Positions 43,942 through 53,846 are shown, counted from the first letter of the stretch. The stretch is DNA of 64,000 nucleotides from Acidimicrobiia bacterium (GCA_022820925.1 JAJEEO010000008.1:1-64000); one strand, 5' to 3'. Numbers and translations: made by a program. Notes: generated by a model not told the origin, from the letters alone.

Positions 43942-44688
43942 GTGATTGACGCAGAGAATTCCGGTGGCACGCCGGCTCCTGGGCCGCCATATGCGGTCGA
44001 GGCCTTTGTCGTTGAGGCAGTGACCCCGGACGGCATCGAACTCGAGGCCGAGGCTGCGTGGCCCGGCCCGCCCCGGCCTGCGGGAGCGGGCAGCGATGCC
44101 GACAGTTCCGGCGGCGCTGCCGCAGCGGTGGCTGTGCTGTCTCACCCCCACCCGCTCTACGGCGGCGACATGTGGAACCCGCTCGTCGATCACCTCTTCC
44201 GGGCGCTGCCCGCGAGCGGCATCGCCACGCTTCGCTACAACTTCCGGGGCACCGGCCGTTCCGGCGGGAGCCACGACGAGGGGAAGGCGGAACAGCTCGA
44301 TGCTGCGGCGGCGTTCGACGCCGCCGTGCGCGTCGCAGCAGAGCGATCGTCCGCCGCTGGCGCGCCGCCGGTCGTCTCGGTCGGCTGGTCTTTCGGCGGG
44401 GACGTCTCGCTGGCAGCCGGCCACGACCGCCTGTCGGCATGGATCGGCATTGCCGCGCCGTTGCGAATCGTCGACCCGGCATCGATGGGCGCCGCGGCCG
44501 ATCCTCGGCCCAAGCTGCTGCTGGTGCCCGAGCACGACCAGTTCCGCTCCCCCGCGGACGCCGCTGAGATCACCGAGGGCTGGGCCAACACTGAACTCGA
44601 CGTGATCTCAGGCGGCGATCACTTCCTCATGGGCCATGCACGAGTCGTCGGCGAGAAGATCGCCGCGTTCGTCAGCGGCCTTCGGTAG
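43942..44688 (+). CDS. Alpha/beta hydrolase with PHPLYGG motif
   Basis: This 248-residue protein has SHPHPLYGGDMWN, the GTGRSGGSHDEG loop, the nucleophile in GWSFGGDVSLAAG, an acid near VPEHDQFRSP and the His in GGDHFLMGHA. It belongs to a group of small cytoplasmic alpha/beta hydrolases related to dienelactone hydrolase and YfhR-type esterases. The reaction is unknown. The GTG at 43942 is the first start after the divergent groES-like gene; the first 50 residues are weakly conserved. Confidence 0.82.
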   Translation: MIDAENSGGTPAPGPPYAVEAFVVEAVTPDGIELEAEAAWPGPPRPAGAGSDADSSGGAAAAVAVLSHPHPLYGGDMWNPLVDHLFRALPASGIATLRYNFRGTGRSGGSHDEGKAEQLDAAAAFDAAVRVAAERSSAAGAPPVVSVGWSFGGDVSLAAGHDRLSAWIGIAAPLRIVDPASMGAAADPRPKLLLVPEHDQFRSPADAAEITEGWANTELDVISGGDHFLMGHARVVGEKIAAFVSGLR

Positions 44689-44700
44689 CGGCTCTGGGGC

Positions 44701-46257
44701 TCACACGATGCGTGAGCCGCGGTCGCCCCAGTACTCGTCGCGCAGGATGCGCTTGTAGAGCTTGCCGGTGGGATGGCGGGGCAGCTCGTCACGGAAATCG
44801 ACCGAGCGGGGCACCTTGTAGTTGGCAAGGTGCTCCCTGGCGTACGCCAGCAGCTCGCTCGCCAGCGCGTCGCCCGACTCGACGCCCGCCATGGGCTGCA
44901 CTACCGCCTTCACTTCTTCGCCGAAATCCTCGTTGGGCACGCCGAACACCGCCGCATCGGCCACCTTGGGGTGCAGCACCAGGCGATCCTCGATCTCCTG
45001 GGGGTAGATGTTGACCCCGCCCGAGATGATCATGAACGCCTTGCGATCGGTCAGGTACAGGTAACCGTCGGCATCCACCCGTCCCATGTCGCCCAGGGTC
45101 GACCACAGCGGGTGGGCGCCGTGGCGGGACTCGGCAGTCTTGGCGGGATCGTTGTGATACTCGAATGCCGGGATCTCGCGCTCGAAGTAGATCGTGCCGG
45201 CCTCGCCGACCGGCAGCTCGTTGCCCTCGTCGTCGCAGATGTGGATGATCCCGATGAGCGGCTTGCCGACCGTCCCCGGCCGCTCCAGCCACTCCTGAGA
45301 GTTCACATAGCAGAAGCCGTTCAGCTCGGTGCCGGCGTAGTACTCGTGCAGGATCGGCCCCCACCAGTCGATCATCTGCTGCTTCACCTCGACCGGGCAC
45401 GGTGCCGCCGCGTGCACAGCGACTTGGTGGCTCGACAGGTCGTGCTGCATCCGGGTCTCTTCGGGCAGCTTCAGCATGCGGCTGAACATCGTCGGCACCC
45501 ACTGGCTGTGGGTGATGCTGTACCGCTCGATGTACGACAGCGCCTCCGCAGCGTCGAACCGGTCCATCACGACCGCGGTGCCGCCCATCGATTGCGTGCC
45601 GTTGGTGAATGCCAGCGGTGCCGAGTGGTACAGCGGCGCAGGCGAGAGGTACATGCTGCCTTCGCCGATGCCGAAGAGGCCCGCAATCATGCCGACGCCG
45701 GCGAGATCGGGGTCCGTGATCGAGGTGCCGTCGAGCGGTCGCATGATGCCCTTGGGGCGGCCGGTCGTGCCGGAGCTGTAGAGCATGGGCGATCCCCGTG
45801 GCTGCTCATCCAGCGGTTCGGCCGGATGGGCCGCAATGGCGTCTTCGAACGAGTCGAACCCATCGGCAGCTTCGTCCAGCATGAGCCGGACGTCGCACTC
45901 GCCGATGAGCGGCAGCATCTCGGTCGCCGCATCGACGACGGCAGGCGACGCCACGAGCACCCGAGCCCCGCAGTCGTTCACGATGTACGCGGCCTCGTCG
46001 GCGGTCAGGTAGCGGTTGACCGTCGTGAAGTAGAGGCCGCTGCGCATCGCAGCCCAGTACGCATCGAAGTAGCCGATGTTGTTGTCGGCGAAGATCGCCA
46101 CGTGGTCACCGGGTCGGAGACCTGCAGCCCACATGAGCTGCGCGAACCGGCAGCTGCGGGCCTCAAGCTCGCCGAAAGTCCGGGTGTGGCCGTCGCGGGC
46201 CATGATCACCGCGGGACGGTCGGGGTCGGTCGCGGAGTAGGTCCCGGGATAGCTCAT
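44701..46257 (-). CDS. Acyl-CoA synthetase (AMP-binding family)
   Basis: This 518-residue ligase activates a carboxylic acid to acyl-AMP and then acyl-CoA. The P-loop-like A3 motif is LYSSGTTGRPKG, followed by YYAGTELNGF (A5), the hinge SLGDMGRVDADGYLYLTDRKAFMI region (GDMGRVD) and the C-terminal catalytic Lys in PTGKLYKRILRDE. The acyl group cannot be identified. It lies 57 bases after hisF on the same strand, probably by read-through rather than by function. Confidence 0.92.
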   Translation of the reverse strand: MSYPGTYSATDPDRPAVIMARDGHTRTFGELEARSCRFAQLMWAAGLRPGDHVAIFADNNIGYFDAYWAAMRSGLYFTTVNRYLTADEAAYIVNDCGARVLVASPAVVDAATEMLPLIGECDVRLMLDEAADGFDSFEDAIAAHPAEPLDEQPRGSPMLYSSGTTGRPKGIMRPLDGTSITDPDLAGVGMIAGLFGIGEGSMYLSPAPLYHSAPLAFTNGTQSMGGTAVVMDRFDAAEALSYIERYSITHSQWVPTMFSRMLKLPEETRMQHDLSSHQVAVHAAAPCPVEVKQQMIDWWGPILHEYYAGTELNGFCYVNSQEWLERPGTVGKPLIGIIHICDDEGNELPVGEAGTIYFEREIPAFEYHNDPAKTAESRHGAHPLWSTLGDMGRVDADGYLYLTDRKAFMIISGGVNIYPQEIEDRLVLHPKVADAAVFGVPNEDFGEEVKAVVQPMAGVESGDALASELLAYAREHLANYKVPRSVDFRDELPRHPTGKLYKRILRDEYWGDRGSRIV

Positions 46258-46314
46258 GGCGGGGAAGCTAGCGGCGCGCTTGTCTGCGGGCAGTCGGCCT
46301 GGTGCGCGAAGCGG

Positions 46315-47097
46315 CTAGCAGCCAGGCGGGCGGACTGCGACGCCTGCATCCAGCAGCGCTTGCTTGGCATCGGCAATGGTGTGCTCGCCGAAGTGGAAGA
46401 TCGAGGCCGCCAGCACGGCATCCGCGTTCGCGATGAGGGCGCCGTCCACCAAGTGGTGCAACGTGCCCACTCCCCCGCTGGCGACCACAGGAATCTCCAC
46501 CGCGTCCACGACGGCCCGTGTGAGCTCGAGGTCGAAGCCGGTTTTGGCGCCATCCGCATCCATCGAGGTCAGCAGGATCTCGCCGGCGCCCAACTCAGCC
46601 ACTTGGCGCACCCATGCGAGCGCATCGAGGCCGGTGTCCTCTCGGCCGCCCTTGACATAGACGTTCCAGCTCGTGCTTCCGTCAGCACTGATGCCGTTCG
46701 ATTTCGCGTCTACCGACACCACGACGCACTGGCTGCCGAACTCGTCGGCGATCTCTCGCACCAGCTCGGGTCGGGCCACCGCAGCAGAGTTCACCGACAC
46801 TTTGTCGGCGCCAGCGCGCAGCAGTGCCCGGGCATCGTCGACCGAGCGGATGCCGCCCCCGATCGTGAACGGGATGAAGACCTCTTCGGCAGTGTGGCGG
46901 GCCAGCTCGATGATCGTGTCGCGGTCGTGCGCGGAGGCGGTGATGTCCAGGAAGACGATCTCGTCGGCGCCCTGGCGGTCGTAGGCCGCGGCCAGCTCCA
47001 CCGGGTCGCCCGCATCGCGCAGCCCGACGAAGTTGACGCCCTTGACGACGCGCCCATCGTCGACGTCGAGGCACGGGATGACGCGCACCGTCTTCAT
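46315..47097 (-). CDS. hisF: Imidazole glycerol phosphate synthase, cyclase subunit
   Basis: HisF works with HisH to form imidazole glycerol phosphate and AICAR. The 260-residue barrel has [20 protein letters not shown] with the first catalytic Asp, [11 protein letters not shown], the second Asp in [15 protein letters not shown] and [10 protein letters not shown]. The ATG at 47097 is 28 bases after hisA. Confidence 0.96.
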   Translation of the reverse strand: MKTVRVIPCLDVDDGRVVKGVNFVGLRDAGDPVELAAAYDRQGADEIVFLDITASAHDRDTIIELARHTAEEVFIPFTIGGGIRSVDDARALLRAGADKVSVNSAAVARPELVREIADEFGSQCVVVSVDAKSNGISADGSTSWNVYVKGGREDTGLDALAWVRQVAELGAGEILLTSMDADGAKTGFDLELTRAVVDAVEIPVVASGGVGTLHHLVDGALIANADAVLAASIFHFGEHTIADAKQALLDAGVAVRPPGC

Positions 47098-47125
47098 GGC
47101 GCCGCCCGCATCTTGCCGTCGAGCC

Positions 47126-47929
47126 TCATGGCTGCGCTCCGCCGGGGGGCTCATCGTGGACTGCGCTGCCGCGTGCAACAACCACGGCCGCAACCGGCGA
47201 GATCGCGCCGTCGTGGAGGGCCTTGCCGACGATCGCGCCGGCCAGCGTGTGACCGTCTGGCGAGCGCAGGTCACGCAGGTCTGCAATGTCAGCCAGGCAG
47301 CCGACCCCGCCGCTGGCGATGACCGACATGGCCGGCGGCCGCTGCGGCGCATCGAGCACGTCACGCAGGCCGGCTAGGTCGCTGCCGCCGCCCATGCCGT
47401 CGCGCGAGATCTGCGTCACGATGACGGCCTCGGCGCCGCTGCCCGCCAGCCGGGCGAGGGCCTTGGGCAGGCTCACGCCACTGCGGCGCTTCCAGCCGCG
47501 GGTCGCCACCTCGCTGCCGCGCACGTCGAGGCCGACTGCGACGCCGTAGGAAGCAGCAGTCAGCTCGGCCACCAGGTCGGGGTTCTCGATCGCGGCAGTG
47601 CCCACCACGCACCGGGCGACCCCGACTTCGTACAGCGCTTCGGCACTCTCGCGGCTGCGTACCCCGCCGCCGACCTGCACGCGGACACCGGCATCTCCGA
47701 CGGCGGCCACGACAGAGCGGATCACGGCCTGGTTCTGCGGTTGCGGTTCGCCGGTGCGAGCGGCGTCGAGGTCGACGACGTGGATCCAGCGAGTGCCCGC
47801 CTCAGCGAACTCGTGCGCTACCTCGACTGGGTTGGCGTCATAGCGCACTTCGCGGTCGTAGTCGCCCTGCAGCAGGCGTACGCAACGCCCGTCGCGCAAG
47901 TCGATGGCAGGAAACAGGTCAAAGCTCAT
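47126..47929 (-). CDS. hisA: ProFAR isomerase
   Basis: HisA opens the ProFAR ring by Amadori rearrangement. The 267-residue barrel starts with [22 protein letters not shown] (first catalytic Asp in DLRDG), followed by [22 protein letters not shown], second Asp in [11 protein letters not shown] and VIASGGVG. Because trpF is present, HisA-only activity is expected. The ATG overlaps the hisH stop (ATGA). Confidence 0.95.
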   Translation of the reverse strand: MSFDLFPAIDLRDGRCVRLLQGDYDREVRYDANPVEVAHEFAEAGTRWIHVVDLDAARTGEPQPQNQAVIRSVVAAVGDAGVRVQVGGGVRSRESAEALYEVGVARCVVGTAAIENPDLVAELTAASYGVAVGLDVRGSEVATRGWKRRSGVSLPKALARLAGSGAEAVIVTQISRDGMGGGSDLAGLRDVLDAPQRPPAMSVIASGGVGCLADIADLRDLRSPDGHTLAGAIVGKALHDGAISPVAAVVVARGSAVHDEPPGGAQP

Positions 47930-48564
47930 CGACGGCACCGGTCTGCAGTCACGGCTGCCAGGAAGTTCTGCGCCAGCCGCTTGCCGGCGTCGCCGGATTT
48001 CTCAGGATGGAATTGGGTCGCCCACAGCCGGCCACGCTCGGTGACCGCGGTGATCGGCGTGGGATAGTCGCACGTCGCAGCGACCAGTTCGGGGTCGGTG
48101 TCGGGCACGTAGCTGTGGACGAAGTACATCCAGGCGCCGTCGGTCAGGCCGGCCAGCAGCGGGCAGCCTGGGCGCTGCACATCGAGGCGGTTCCACTGCA
48201 TCTGCGGGCGCACGATGCCGTCGGGCAGCAGTCGCACCGTGCCCGGCATGACACCCATGCCGGGCACGCCCGGTGCCTCCTCGGAGGCCTCGAACAGCAT
48301 CTGCATGCCGACGCAGATGCCCAGGAACGGTCGCCCGCTCTCGATGGCGCCGAGCGCGGGTTGCTCCAAACCCGTCGCCCGGAGTTGATCCATGCAGGTG
48401 CCGAAGTGCCCGACCCCCGGCAGCACGACACCGTCGGCATCGCCGATCAGCCCGGAGTCCGCGGTCAGTTGAGCATCGGCGCCGACCCGTTCGAGTGCTT
48501 TCTGCGCCGACCGCAGGTTGCCGATGCCATAGTCGAGCACGGCGACCAATGGACGATCACCCAT
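47926..48564 (-). CDS. hisH: Imidazole glycerol phosphate synthase, glutaminase subunit
   Basis: HisH supplies ammonia to HisF. The 212-residue class I amidotransferase has VLDYGIGNLRS, PGVGHFGTCMDQL, the nucleophile in LGICVGMQMLFE, MYFVHSY and the His-Glu pair in QFHPEKSG. Immediately upstream lies a small ORF that copies its first eleven codons. The start ATG 48564 gives MGDRPLVAVLD. Confidence 0.95.
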   Translation of the reverse strand: MGDRPLVAVLDYGIGNLRSAQKALERVGADAQLTADSGLIGDADGVVLPGVGHFGTCMDQLRATGLEQPALGAIESGRPFLGICVGMQMLFEASEEAPGVPGMGVMPGTVRLLPDGIVRPQMQWNRLDVQRPGCPLLAGLTDGAWMYFVHSYVPDTDPELVAATCDYPTPITAVTERGRLWATQFHPEKSGDAGKRLAQNFLAAVTADRCRR

Positions 48565-48567
48565 GAC

Positions 48568-48639
48568 TCACCACACCCTTCGTCGTGCTCGCCCGATGAC
48601 ACAGCCGAGCACTGCGACCAGTGGACGATCGCCATTCAC
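48568..48639 (-). CDS. Small upstream ORF duplicating the hisH 5' end
   Basis: A GTG at 48639, preceded by AAGGA, opens a 23-codon frame whose start VNGDRPLVAVLG copies the HisH start MGDRPLVAVLD. It then diverges, ends in a basic stretch RARRR and stops at TGA 48568-48570, three bases before the hisH ATG. The DNA at 48604-48639 is about 85% identical to the hisH start at 48533-48568. It may be a recombination scar or a translated leader coupled to hisH. Confidence 0.45.
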   Translation of the reverse strand: MNGDRPLVAVLGCVIGRARRRVW

Positions 48640-48649
48640 CTGAGGTCCT

Positions 48650-49258
48650 TCACAGGACGCCCTTGGTGGAGGGCAGCACATCGTCCGCGATGCAGACGGC
48701 GTCGTAGAAGGCTCGTGCGGCTCCCTTGAAGCTGGCCTCGATGATGTGGTGCGTGTTGCGGCCCCGCAGCATCACCAGGTGCAGGGTGATGCCGGCCGAC
48801 ATCACCAGGCCCCGCCAGAACTCCTCGCAGAGCTGGGGGTCGAAGGGCGGGTCGCCCAGGATCTTCTCGCCGGGCGGCTCGATGTCGTAGTGCAGGAACG
48901 GCCGGCCCGACAGGTCCAGCACCACCTCGACCGCCGCCTCGTCGAGCGGCACCACGTAGGAGGCAAACCGGCGAACGCCGGCCTTGTCGCCCCAGGCCTG
49001 CCGCATCGCTTCGCCGAGCGCGATACCGGTGTCCTCGACGGTGTGGTGCGCGTCGATCTCGAGATCGCCGACGGCGCGCAGATGCAGATCGAAGCGAGCG
49101 TGCTTGGCGAGCTGGGCGACCATGTGGTCGAAGAACGGCAGGCCCGTCGAGACGTCGTTCTGGCCGCTGCCGTCGAGGTCGAGCGTCAGGTCGATCTGGG
49201 TTTCTTTGGTGTTGCGCTGCACGGTGCTAGCGCGTCGGAGTACGGGTCGAGCAGTCAT
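48650..49258 (-). CDS. hisB: Imidazoleglycerol-phosphate dehydratase
   Basis: This manganese enzyme dehydrates imidazole glycerol phosphate. The 202-residue product is the monofunctional form, without the phosphatase domain of E. coli HisB. Metal-site motifs are FFDHMVAQLAKH, DAHHTVEDTGIALGEA and RNTHHIIEASFKGAARA. The ATG at 49258 lies 81 bases after hisC. Confidence 0.96.
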   Translation of the reverse strand: MTARPVLRRASTVQRNTKETQIDLTLDLDGSGQNDVSTGLPFFDHMVAQLAKHARFDLHLRAVGDLEIDAHHTVEDTGIALGEAMRQAWGDKAGVRRFASYVVPLDEAAVEVVLDLSGRPFLHYDIEPPGEKILGDPPFDPQLCEEFWRGLVMSAGITLHLVMLRGRNTHHIIEASFKGAARAFYDAVCIADDVLPSTKGVL

Positions 49259-49339
49259 GGTGCACTCTCTGGGTGGTTCAGATCCGGCCGCATCAGCCTG
49301 CGGCCCCGGCGCCGGTTTCGCACCCTCGCCATCGCACGG

Positions 49340-50413
49340 TTACGCAACAATCTCAGCCAGCGCCGCAAGAAAGCGATCGTTCTCGGGCGGCGTTCCCACC
49401 GTCACACGCAGGCAATCGGCGAGCCGGGGCCACCCTGAGCAGTTCCGCACGAGCACCGATCGGTCCACGAGCGCCTGCCAGATGCCGTCGCCGCTGTGCC
49501 CGCTGGCCGTCGTGCGGAACAGGATGAAGTTGGACTGCGAGGGCCAGACGTCGAGGCCCAAGCCGCTCAGCGCGGCCTCGATCCGCTCCCGCTCGGACAC
49601 GATCGCTGCGACCCGCTGCTCCATGTCATCGGTGAAGCGCAGCGCCACCCGTCCGGCGATCTGCTTGAAGGTGTCGACGTGGTACGGCAGCACCACCTTC
49701 TCGAACTCAGCGGCCATGCCCGCCGGAATGACGGCGTAACCCAGCCGCGCCCCGGCCATCGCCCACGTCTTCGAGTAGGTGCGCGTGACCACCAAGTTGT
49801 CGGGGCCCCCTGCGCTGTCGCACAGGTCGATGGCGCTCCAGTCGGCGAACTGCCCGTAGGCCTCGTCGATCACCACGAGGCCCGGTGCGATCTCCAGCGC
49901 TCGCCTGAGCACCTCGATGCGCTCGGGCGTACCGGTGGGGTTGTTGGGCGAGCACAGGAACACGATCGACGGCTGGTGCCGCTCGATCACTCGCTCCAGC
50001 TCGTACACGCTCACGCTGCCGTCGGCGTGGCGCTCGCCTTCGACGACGGCGCATTGCGTGCTGCGCGCAATCTGTCCGTACATCGCATAGGTGGGCTCGA
50101 AGGTGGCGACGCTGCGGCCTGCGCCTCCGTAGGTGAGGCACAGCGTCTGCAGCACCTCGTTGGAGCCATTGGCCACGAAGATCCGCTCCGGGTCGGTACC
50201 GGCCAGCTTGGCAAGATCGGCCCGCAAGGCAGCGGCCGTGCGGTCGGGGTAGCGGTGCCACTCGACGCTGCGCAGTTCGGCAGCGAGGGCGTCGGCAAAC
50301 GCCGGCGGCGGCCCCACCGGCGCTTCATTGGTGTTGAGCCGCACCTCCACATCGATCTGCGGCGAGTGGTAGCCGTCGAGCAGCCGAAGATCGTCTCGGA
50401 CTGGCGGCTTCAC
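49340..50413 (-). CDS. hisC: Histidinol-phosphate aminotransferase
   Basis: This 357-residue PLP enzyme has LNTNEAPVGPP at the N-terminus, NGSNEVLQTL, SPNNPTG, the DEAYGQF acid-Tyr motif, PLP lysine in TYSKTWAMAGARLGY and an Arg near the C-terminus (LRVTVGTPPEN). It belongs to the HisC aminotransferase family. The GTG at 50413 overlaps the hisD stop (GTGA), so an upstream start would run inside hisD. Confidence 0.94.
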   Translation of the reverse strand: MKPPVRDDLRLLDGYHSPQIDVEVRLNTNEAPVGPPPAFADALAAELRSVEWHRYPDRTAAALRADLAKLAGTDPERIFVANGSNEVLQTLCLTYGGAGRSVATFEPTYAMYGQIARSTQCAVVEGERHADGSVSVYELERVIERHQPSIVFLCSPNNPTGTPERIEVLRRALEIAPGLVVIDEAYGQFADWSAIDLCDSAGGPDNLVVTRTYSKTWAMAGARLGYAVIPAGMAAEFEKVVLPYHVDTFKQIAGRVALRFTDDMEQRVAAIVSERERIEAALSGLGLDVWPSQSNFILFRTTASGHSGDGIWQALVDRSVLVRNCSGWPRLADCLRVTVGTPPENDRFLAALAEIVA

Positions 50414-51714
50414 GGCCGCACTCCCGAGACGGACCACTCCTTGCGGCGCGACACCGAGGCGGCATGCGCCCACAGGCCCTCAGCCTCGGCAAGCTCGGCC
50501 ACGGCGGGCGCAAGCTGGTCGAAGCCGGCCTCGCTGACGTCGACGATGTGCATGCGCTTGGCGAAGTCGTCGGTGGTGAGCGCTCCGGCGAAGCGGGCCG
50601 TGCCGGCGGTGGGCAACACGTGCGAGGGTCCTGCGACGTAATCGCCGACTGAGGCGGGTGCCCACGGCCCGAGAAACACGGCGCCCGCATGGCGGATGCC
50701 GCCGACGAGCTCTTCGGCGCCCTCGCACATGAGCTGCAGGTGCTCGGGCGCGACCAAGTTTGCGACCTCAGCAGCTTGCGACGGCCCGTCCACCAGACAC
50801 ACGAACCCGTCGGCCTCCAGCGTGGCTAGCGTCTCGTCGCGGCGAGGCGACAGGTCGACGATCTGGCCGATGGCATCGCAGACGGCGTCCGCACACCCGT
50901 CATCCCACGTGACCAGCCAGGCGCGTCCGCCTGGGCCGTGCTCAGCCTGCAGCACCACATCGGTTGCGGCCGCGGCCGGCGGGCAGGTCGCGTCGGCAAT
51001 CACCACGATCTCCGACGGTCCGGCGAACGCCGAGGCCACGCCCACGTCCCCGGCAACGAGCTGCTTGGCGGTGGCCACCCAGGCATTGCCGGGCCCGGCC
51101 ACGACATCGGCGGGCCGGATCGTCTCGGTGCCGTACGCGAGCGCCGCGACGGCCTGCACACCGCCCACCCGATGCACCTCGGTGACCCCGCACAGGTGCG
51201 CCGCCGCCAGCACCGGCGCAGCAAGGCTGCCGTCGGAGCCGGGCGGCGAGCACAGCACGATGTCAGCGACGCCGGCGGCGCGGGCGACCAGCACCGTCAT
51301 CAGCACGGTGGACGGGTAGGCGGCCAGGCCGCCCGGCACGTAGATGCCAGCCCGATCCACCGGCTGGCTGACCGAGCGCACGGTGACGCCGTCGCGCTCG
51401 TAGACGTGACCGGCGGCAGCTTCGGCCCGATGAAACTCCAGGATGCGGCGGTGGGCGGTCTCCATCGCCGAGCGCAAGCCGGGCGACAGGCTGTCCCACG
51501 CTGCAGACAGCTCCGAGACCGGCACCAGCGGTGCAGCAACGTCGACGCCATCGAAGCGGGTGGTTAGTTCGCGAACAGCTGCGTCTCCGCCGTCCCGGAC
51601 CTGGGCAATCAGCTGTCGGACGGCATCTTGCGGCACCGAATCGCCAGCTCGCGGGCGCGGCAGCAGATCAGTCAGGTCATTGCTCCGACCTCGCAGATCC
51701 AACCGCTGCAGCAC
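50410..51714 (-). CDS. hisD: Histidinol dehydrogenase
   Basis: HisD performs the last two oxidations to histidine. The 434-residue product has QPVDRAGIYVPGG, GPGNAWVATAKQLVAG, GPSEIVVIAD, the zinc/base region QAEHGPGG, VAPEHLQL and GPSHVLPT. The GTG at 51714 gives the family start LQRLDLRG; a GTG 11 codons earlier (51747) with a GGTGGGA upstream is an alternative. It leads the leftward operon hisD-C-B-H-A-F and is divergent from the CWB2 pair, 101 bases away. Confidence 0.95.
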   Translation of the reverse strand: MLQRLDLRGRSNDLTDLLPRPRAGDSVPQDAVRQLIAQVRDGGDAAVRELTTRFDGVDVAAPLVPVSELSAAWDSLSPGLRSAMETAHRRILEFHRAEAAAGHVYERDGVTVRSVSQPVDRAGIYVPGGLAAYPSTVLMTVLVARAAGVADIVLCSPPGSDGSLAAPVLAAAHLCGVTEVHRVGGVQAVAALAYGTETIRPADVVAGPGNAWVATAKQLVAGDVGVASAFAGPSEIVVIADATCPPAAAATDVVLQAEHGPGGRAWLVTWDDGCADAVCDAIGQIVDLSPRRDETLATLEADGFVCLVDGPSQAAEVANLVAPEHLQLMCEGAEELVGGIRHAGAVFLGPWAPASVGDYVAGPSHVLPTAGTARFAGALTTDDFAKRMHIVDVSEAGFDQLAPAVAELAEAEGLWAHAASVSRRKEWSVSGVRP

Positions 51715-51815
51715 CGCGCTGAGGGTACCTGCGCCCTGGTTCGCCACTGCTGTGAATTCCCACCCGCCGCCGACCTGCCGCCACCCGCAGGAAGCGCCGC
51801 GCCTACGTTGAGTGG

Positions 51816-53843
51816 ATGCACAGGACGCGGCTGGCACTGGTGGCTCTCCTGATGGCCGCGGGCGGCGCGGTCATGCACGTCTCGACAGCGGGGGCGGTTG
51901 ATCAGCTCGACGAGGTCGACGTGCCGCGCTACGGGGGCGCCGACCGCTACGCCACGTCGCTGCTCGTCGCAGAGGCTGTCGCCGACGATGCCGGCGGCAG
52001 CCTGGACTGGGTGGTGATGGTGTCGGGCCGCAACTGGACCGATGCCGTCGTCGCCGCGCCGCTCGCGGGATCGCTGGGCGCCCCGGTGCTGGCTACGCCG
52101 CCCGGCGAGCTGCGACCCGATGCCGCGCGGTTCCTGCAACGCACCGGCGTCTCGCAGGCCGTGCTGATCGGCGCCGACAGCGACACCGACGGCGTCGGAC
52201 CCACAGTTGTGGCGGGACTCGAGACGCTCGGCATCACCACCGAACGAGTCACCCGCCCCGACCAGTACGCAAACTCCGTCGCTGTCGCCCGCAGACTCGG
52301 CACTCCCGGGAACATGGGCGCTCTCGGCCGGACCGCTGTGGTGGCCAGCGGCAGGGTCTTCGCTGACGCGCTCGTCGCCGGCACCTTCGCCGCGCGGGGC
52401 GGACACCCTGTCCTGCTGACCAAACCGGAGATCTTCCGGCGCGATGTGGCCCGCTACCTGACCGACAGGGAAGTCGAGCACGTGGTGCTGATGGGAGGCA
52501 AGGCGGCCTTGCACCAAGTGATCGAGGACGCAATCACCGAACTCGGCATCGAGGTGACACGACTCGCGGGAGCCACTCGCTACGAGACCGCCGTCGAGGC
52601 CGCCAAGCTCATCGACGGCCGTTACGGGAACGGGTGCTTCGGCACCCGGCGCATCGGGTTGGCGCGTGCGCACGTTCCGTTCGACTCGTTCAGCGCAGCA
52701 CCATTGCTCGCCCGCTTGTGTGCCCCGCTGCTGCTGACTGACCCGGATGCCGTTCCCCGCTCGACCGCCGAGTTCCTCAATAGTGCCCTCAAGGTTCGAG
52801 CGAGCACACCTCGAAGTGCCGACCTGCACGTGTTCGGCGGCAACGCAGCCGTTTCGCGGACAGCCATCGACAACTACCTCGCTGACCCGCTGGGCACCGA
52901 GGGAGGCAGGCTCCGACCTCAAGGCCAGTGCGTTCCGGGCCTCGGCAACGAGCCCGTGCCGGTACTCGGCGACATGTTCTCTCGCCATTCCGCATGGTCG
53001 CCGGACTGCAAACGGATCGCGTTCCTCGACATCAAGGAGGCGCTGTGGACGGCGCGAACCGATGGAACCGGCCGAATACGACTGACCGCCGGTTATCCAG
53101 GTGATGAGGAAGACGGCTCGCCAGCTTGGTCACCAGACGGCACTCGAATCGCCTTTGTCAGATACGGAGGCCGGTTTCGTCACGGGGAACCGATCAACCA
53201 CATATTCGTCATCAATGCCGACGGGACAGGAGAACGGCAACTCACGTCGGGTGACGTGACTGACAGATCTCCAAGCTGGTCCCCGGACGGCAAGCGGATT
53301 GCCTTCTCCCGGGGACACCCGGAGAACCAGCATCGCTACCAGAACTATGACGATGTGTATATCGCGGTGATGGACGCAGACGGTAGTGATGTGCGAGCGC
53401 TCACTCGCGGCGATGCGGCAGACCACTTCCCAGCTTGGTCGCCGGACGGTCGCTGGATTGCGTATGACAACAACCAGGATCTCTGGATCATGGACCCCGA
53501 GGGTCAGAACCAGCGCAGGATCGCCGCGCAGTACTCGCCCAACGGACACTCGTGGTCGCCGGACAGCAAGTCACTCGCGTACACGACGTTCGAATTCGTC
53601 GAGGACGACACCTACAGCGACGGCATGCGCAACGACCGCACGCTCACTGTTGCTCGGCTCGACGGCGAGATCACTGAAGTCGTTCGCTATGTCAGTCACA
53701 CGGTCAGCAACTCGTTCAGGGGAACCTTCACCATCATCCGGAGACCGCAGTGGGCACCCGACGGCCGCAGCATCATCTATGAGCGCAACACCCACATGGG
53801 CGACGCAGCGCGGACCTACGCCGCGCCCGCACCGGAGTTCTAA
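51816..53843 (+). CDS. Secreted cell-wall-binding (CWB2) repeat protein with TolB-like propeller, copy 1
   Basis: The 675-residue product has a signal peptide (cleavage near STAGA). Three CWB2 (cell-wall-binding repeat 2) modules follow: one from RYGGADRYATSL (about 37-140), one from VTRPDQYANSV (to 250) and one from LAGATRYETAV (to 360). The rest carries six WSPDG-type PD40 motifs (about 385-660), such as WSPDGTRIAF, WSPDGKRIAF and WSPDGRWIAY, enough for a six-bladed TolB-like propeller. CWB2 modules anchor clostridial S-layer proteins to wall polymers. The protein is probably held on the wall with the propeller outward; its ligand is unknown. Copy 2 starts 3 bases after the stop. Confidence 0.88.
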   Translation: MHRTRLALVALLMAAGGAVMHVSTAGAVDQLDEVDVPRYGGADRYATSLLVAEAVADDAGGSLDWVVMVSGRNWTDAVVAAPLAGSLGAPVLATPPGELRPDAARFLQRTGVSQAVLIGADSDTDGVGPTVVAGLETLGITTERVTRPDQYANSVAVARRLGTPGNMGALGRTAVVASGRVFADALVAGTFAARGGHPVLLTKPEIFRRDVARYLTDREVEHVVLMGGKAALHQVIEDAITELGIEVTRLAGATRYETAVEAAKLIDGRYGNGCFGTRRIGLARAHVPFDSFSAAPLLARLCAPLLLTDPDAVPRSTAEFLNSALKVRASTPRSADLHVFGGNAAVSRTAIDNYLADPLGTEGGRLRPQGQCVPGLGNEPVPVLGDMFSRHSAWSPDCKRIAFLDIKEALWTARTDGTGRIRLTAGYPGDEEDGSPAWSPDGTRIAFVRYGGRFRHGEPINHIFVINADGTGERQLTSGDVTDRSPSWSPDGKRIAFSRGHPENQHRYQNYDDVYIAVMDADGSDVRALTRGDAADHFPAWSPDGRWIAYDNNQDLWIMDPEGQNQRRIAAQYSPNGHSWSPDSKSLAYTTFEFVEDDTYSDGMRNDRTLTVARLDGEITEVVRYVSHTVSNSFRGTFTIIRRPQWAPDGRSIIYERNTHMGDAARTYAAPAPEF

Positions 53844-53846
53844 ACG

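Noticed and set aside
48650..51714. Histidine-rich attenuator peptide ahead of the his operon
   Set aside because: No run of His codons occurs near hisD, and the small ORF before hisH contains no His.
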